A stretch of DNA of 13,339 bases from an uncultured Bacteroidaceae bacterium (lineage in GTDB: Bacteria; Bacteroidota; Bacteroidia; Bacteroidales; Bacteroidaceae), in NCBI GenBank assembly GCA_904502235.1, contig CAJGDP010000042.1, forward strand, positions 1 to 13,339, read 5' to 3'. Positions within the stretch are counted from its first letter, which is position 1, and the number at the start of each line of letters is the position of its first letter. Positions 12,978 to 13,339 of the stretch are shown here, piece by piece. The notes below the pieces were generated by a model. That model was given only the letters and a program-made list of their open reading frames with translations. It did not search any database and was not told the origin of the DNA. A program made the position numbers and the translations under genes.

Positions 12978-13339
12978 ATGAATGTTGTTACAAAAAATGT
13001 GGCTTTGCCCGATGGTAGAGTAATTACCATTGAAACAGGTAAGCTTGCAAAGCAGGCTGACGGCGCAGTAATGTTGCGCTTGGGCAATACGATGCTTTTG
13101 GCCACAGTCTGTGCAGCGAAAGACGCTGTTCCAGGCACCGATTTTATGCCTCTACAGGTAGAGTACAAAGAGAAATATGCGGCTTTCGGCCGTTTTCCCG
13201 GTGGTTTCACAAAACGCGAAGGTAAGGCTTCGGATTATGAAATCCTTACTTGCCGTTTGGTTGACCGTGCTCTTCGTCCTCTATTCCCCGATAACTACCA
13301 TGCCGAGGTTTATGTAAACATTATGCTCTGCTCGGCAGA
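12978..13339 (+). CDS. pnp: Polyribonucleotide nucleotidyltransferase (PNPase), 3' partial
   Basis: The first 120 codons of PNPase, cut by the window edge; full proteins are about 700-750 residues. The visible part is the first RNase PH domain, recognised from 'GKLAKQADGAVMLRLGNTML' (near residues 22-41), 'ATVCAAKDAVPGTDFMPLQ' (42-60), 'FGRFPGGFTKREGKASDYEI' and 'DRALRPLFPDNYHAEVYVNI'. The enzyme degrades RNA 3' to 5' phosphorolytically as a trimer and takes part in mRNA turnover. The ATG at 12978 is the first in frame and gives the usual spacing to the GKLAKQADG motif. It has its own -7 box at 12926-12933. Unlike the E. coli pnp leader, the short leader here shows no strong RNase III-type stem-loop. 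Confidence 0.97.
   Translation, partial: MNVVTKNVALPDGRVITIETGKLAKQADGAVMLRLGNTMLLATVCAAKDAVPGTDFMPLQVEYKEKYAAFGRFPGGFTKREGKASDYEILTCRLVDRALRPLFPDNYHAEVYVNIMLCSA

Noticed and set aside
12905..13210. 101-codon - strand frame opposite the pnp start
   Set aside because: It covers the promoter and the conserved PNPase N-terminus; no domain or start context.
1..13339. Defence system, mobile element or phage island
   Set aside because: All genes are recognisable chromosomal housekeeping or envelope functions; no integrase, transposase, terminal repeats, nuclease/toxin modules or CRISPR-type repeats are visible.

Overview
The window reads as ordinary chromosomal DNA from a member of the Bacteroidales, probably a gut-type Bacteroidaceae or Prevotellaceae relative. 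The genus cannot be fixed from the sequence alone. Evidence for this placement: an S46 dipeptidyl-peptidase, a DUF4369/thioredoxin-fold lipoprotein, a DUF5009 membrane acyltransferase, a surface protein ending in a short T9SS-like tail, a MetH reactivation domain as a separate gene, start codons preceded by A/T-rich DNA rather than Shine-Dalgarno sequences, and several TAnnTTTG (-7) boxes of the Bacteroidetes primary sigma factor. Coding density is very high. No gap exceeds 190 bp, and I see no tRNA, rRNA, CRISPR array, insertion sequence or phage gene.

Left part, + strand (1-5321): the 3' end of a secreted repeat protein; an intrinsic terminator; a DUF5009/HGSNAT-like membrane acyltransferase; a second hairpin plus T-tract; an ABC-F ATPase overlapping by one base (TAATG) an aldo/keto reductase of the YghZ type. 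A perfect 17-bp hairpin fills the space between the reductase stop and the convergent peptidase stop.

Middle and right part, - strand (5359-12790), read right to left: a DUF4369 lipoprotein with a thioredoxin fold but no CXXC; greA with a HIT-family gene 6 bp behind it, whose stop codon lies in the loop of its own terminator; pyrC (dihydroorotase) coupled by an ATGA overlap to a stand-alone MetH reactivation-domain gene; and plsC followed 33 bp later by the S46 dipeptidyl-peptidase. At the right edge pnp starts on the + strand, divergent from the lipoprotein gene.

The genes serve separate housekeeping jobs: transcript cleavage and RNA turnover (greA, pnp), pyrimidine synthesis (pyrC), B12-dependent methionine synthase repair, phospholipid synthesis (plsC), periplasmic peptide use (S46) and ribosome-associated ABC-F activity. 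I find no convincing undescribed multi-gene system. The more interesting signals are regulatory: a hairpin plus U-rich tract in the greA leader, back-to-back pnp/lipoprotein promoters built on a 9-bp inverted repeat, terminator-like hairpins right against start codons, and the pyrC/MetH-reactivation translational coupling.
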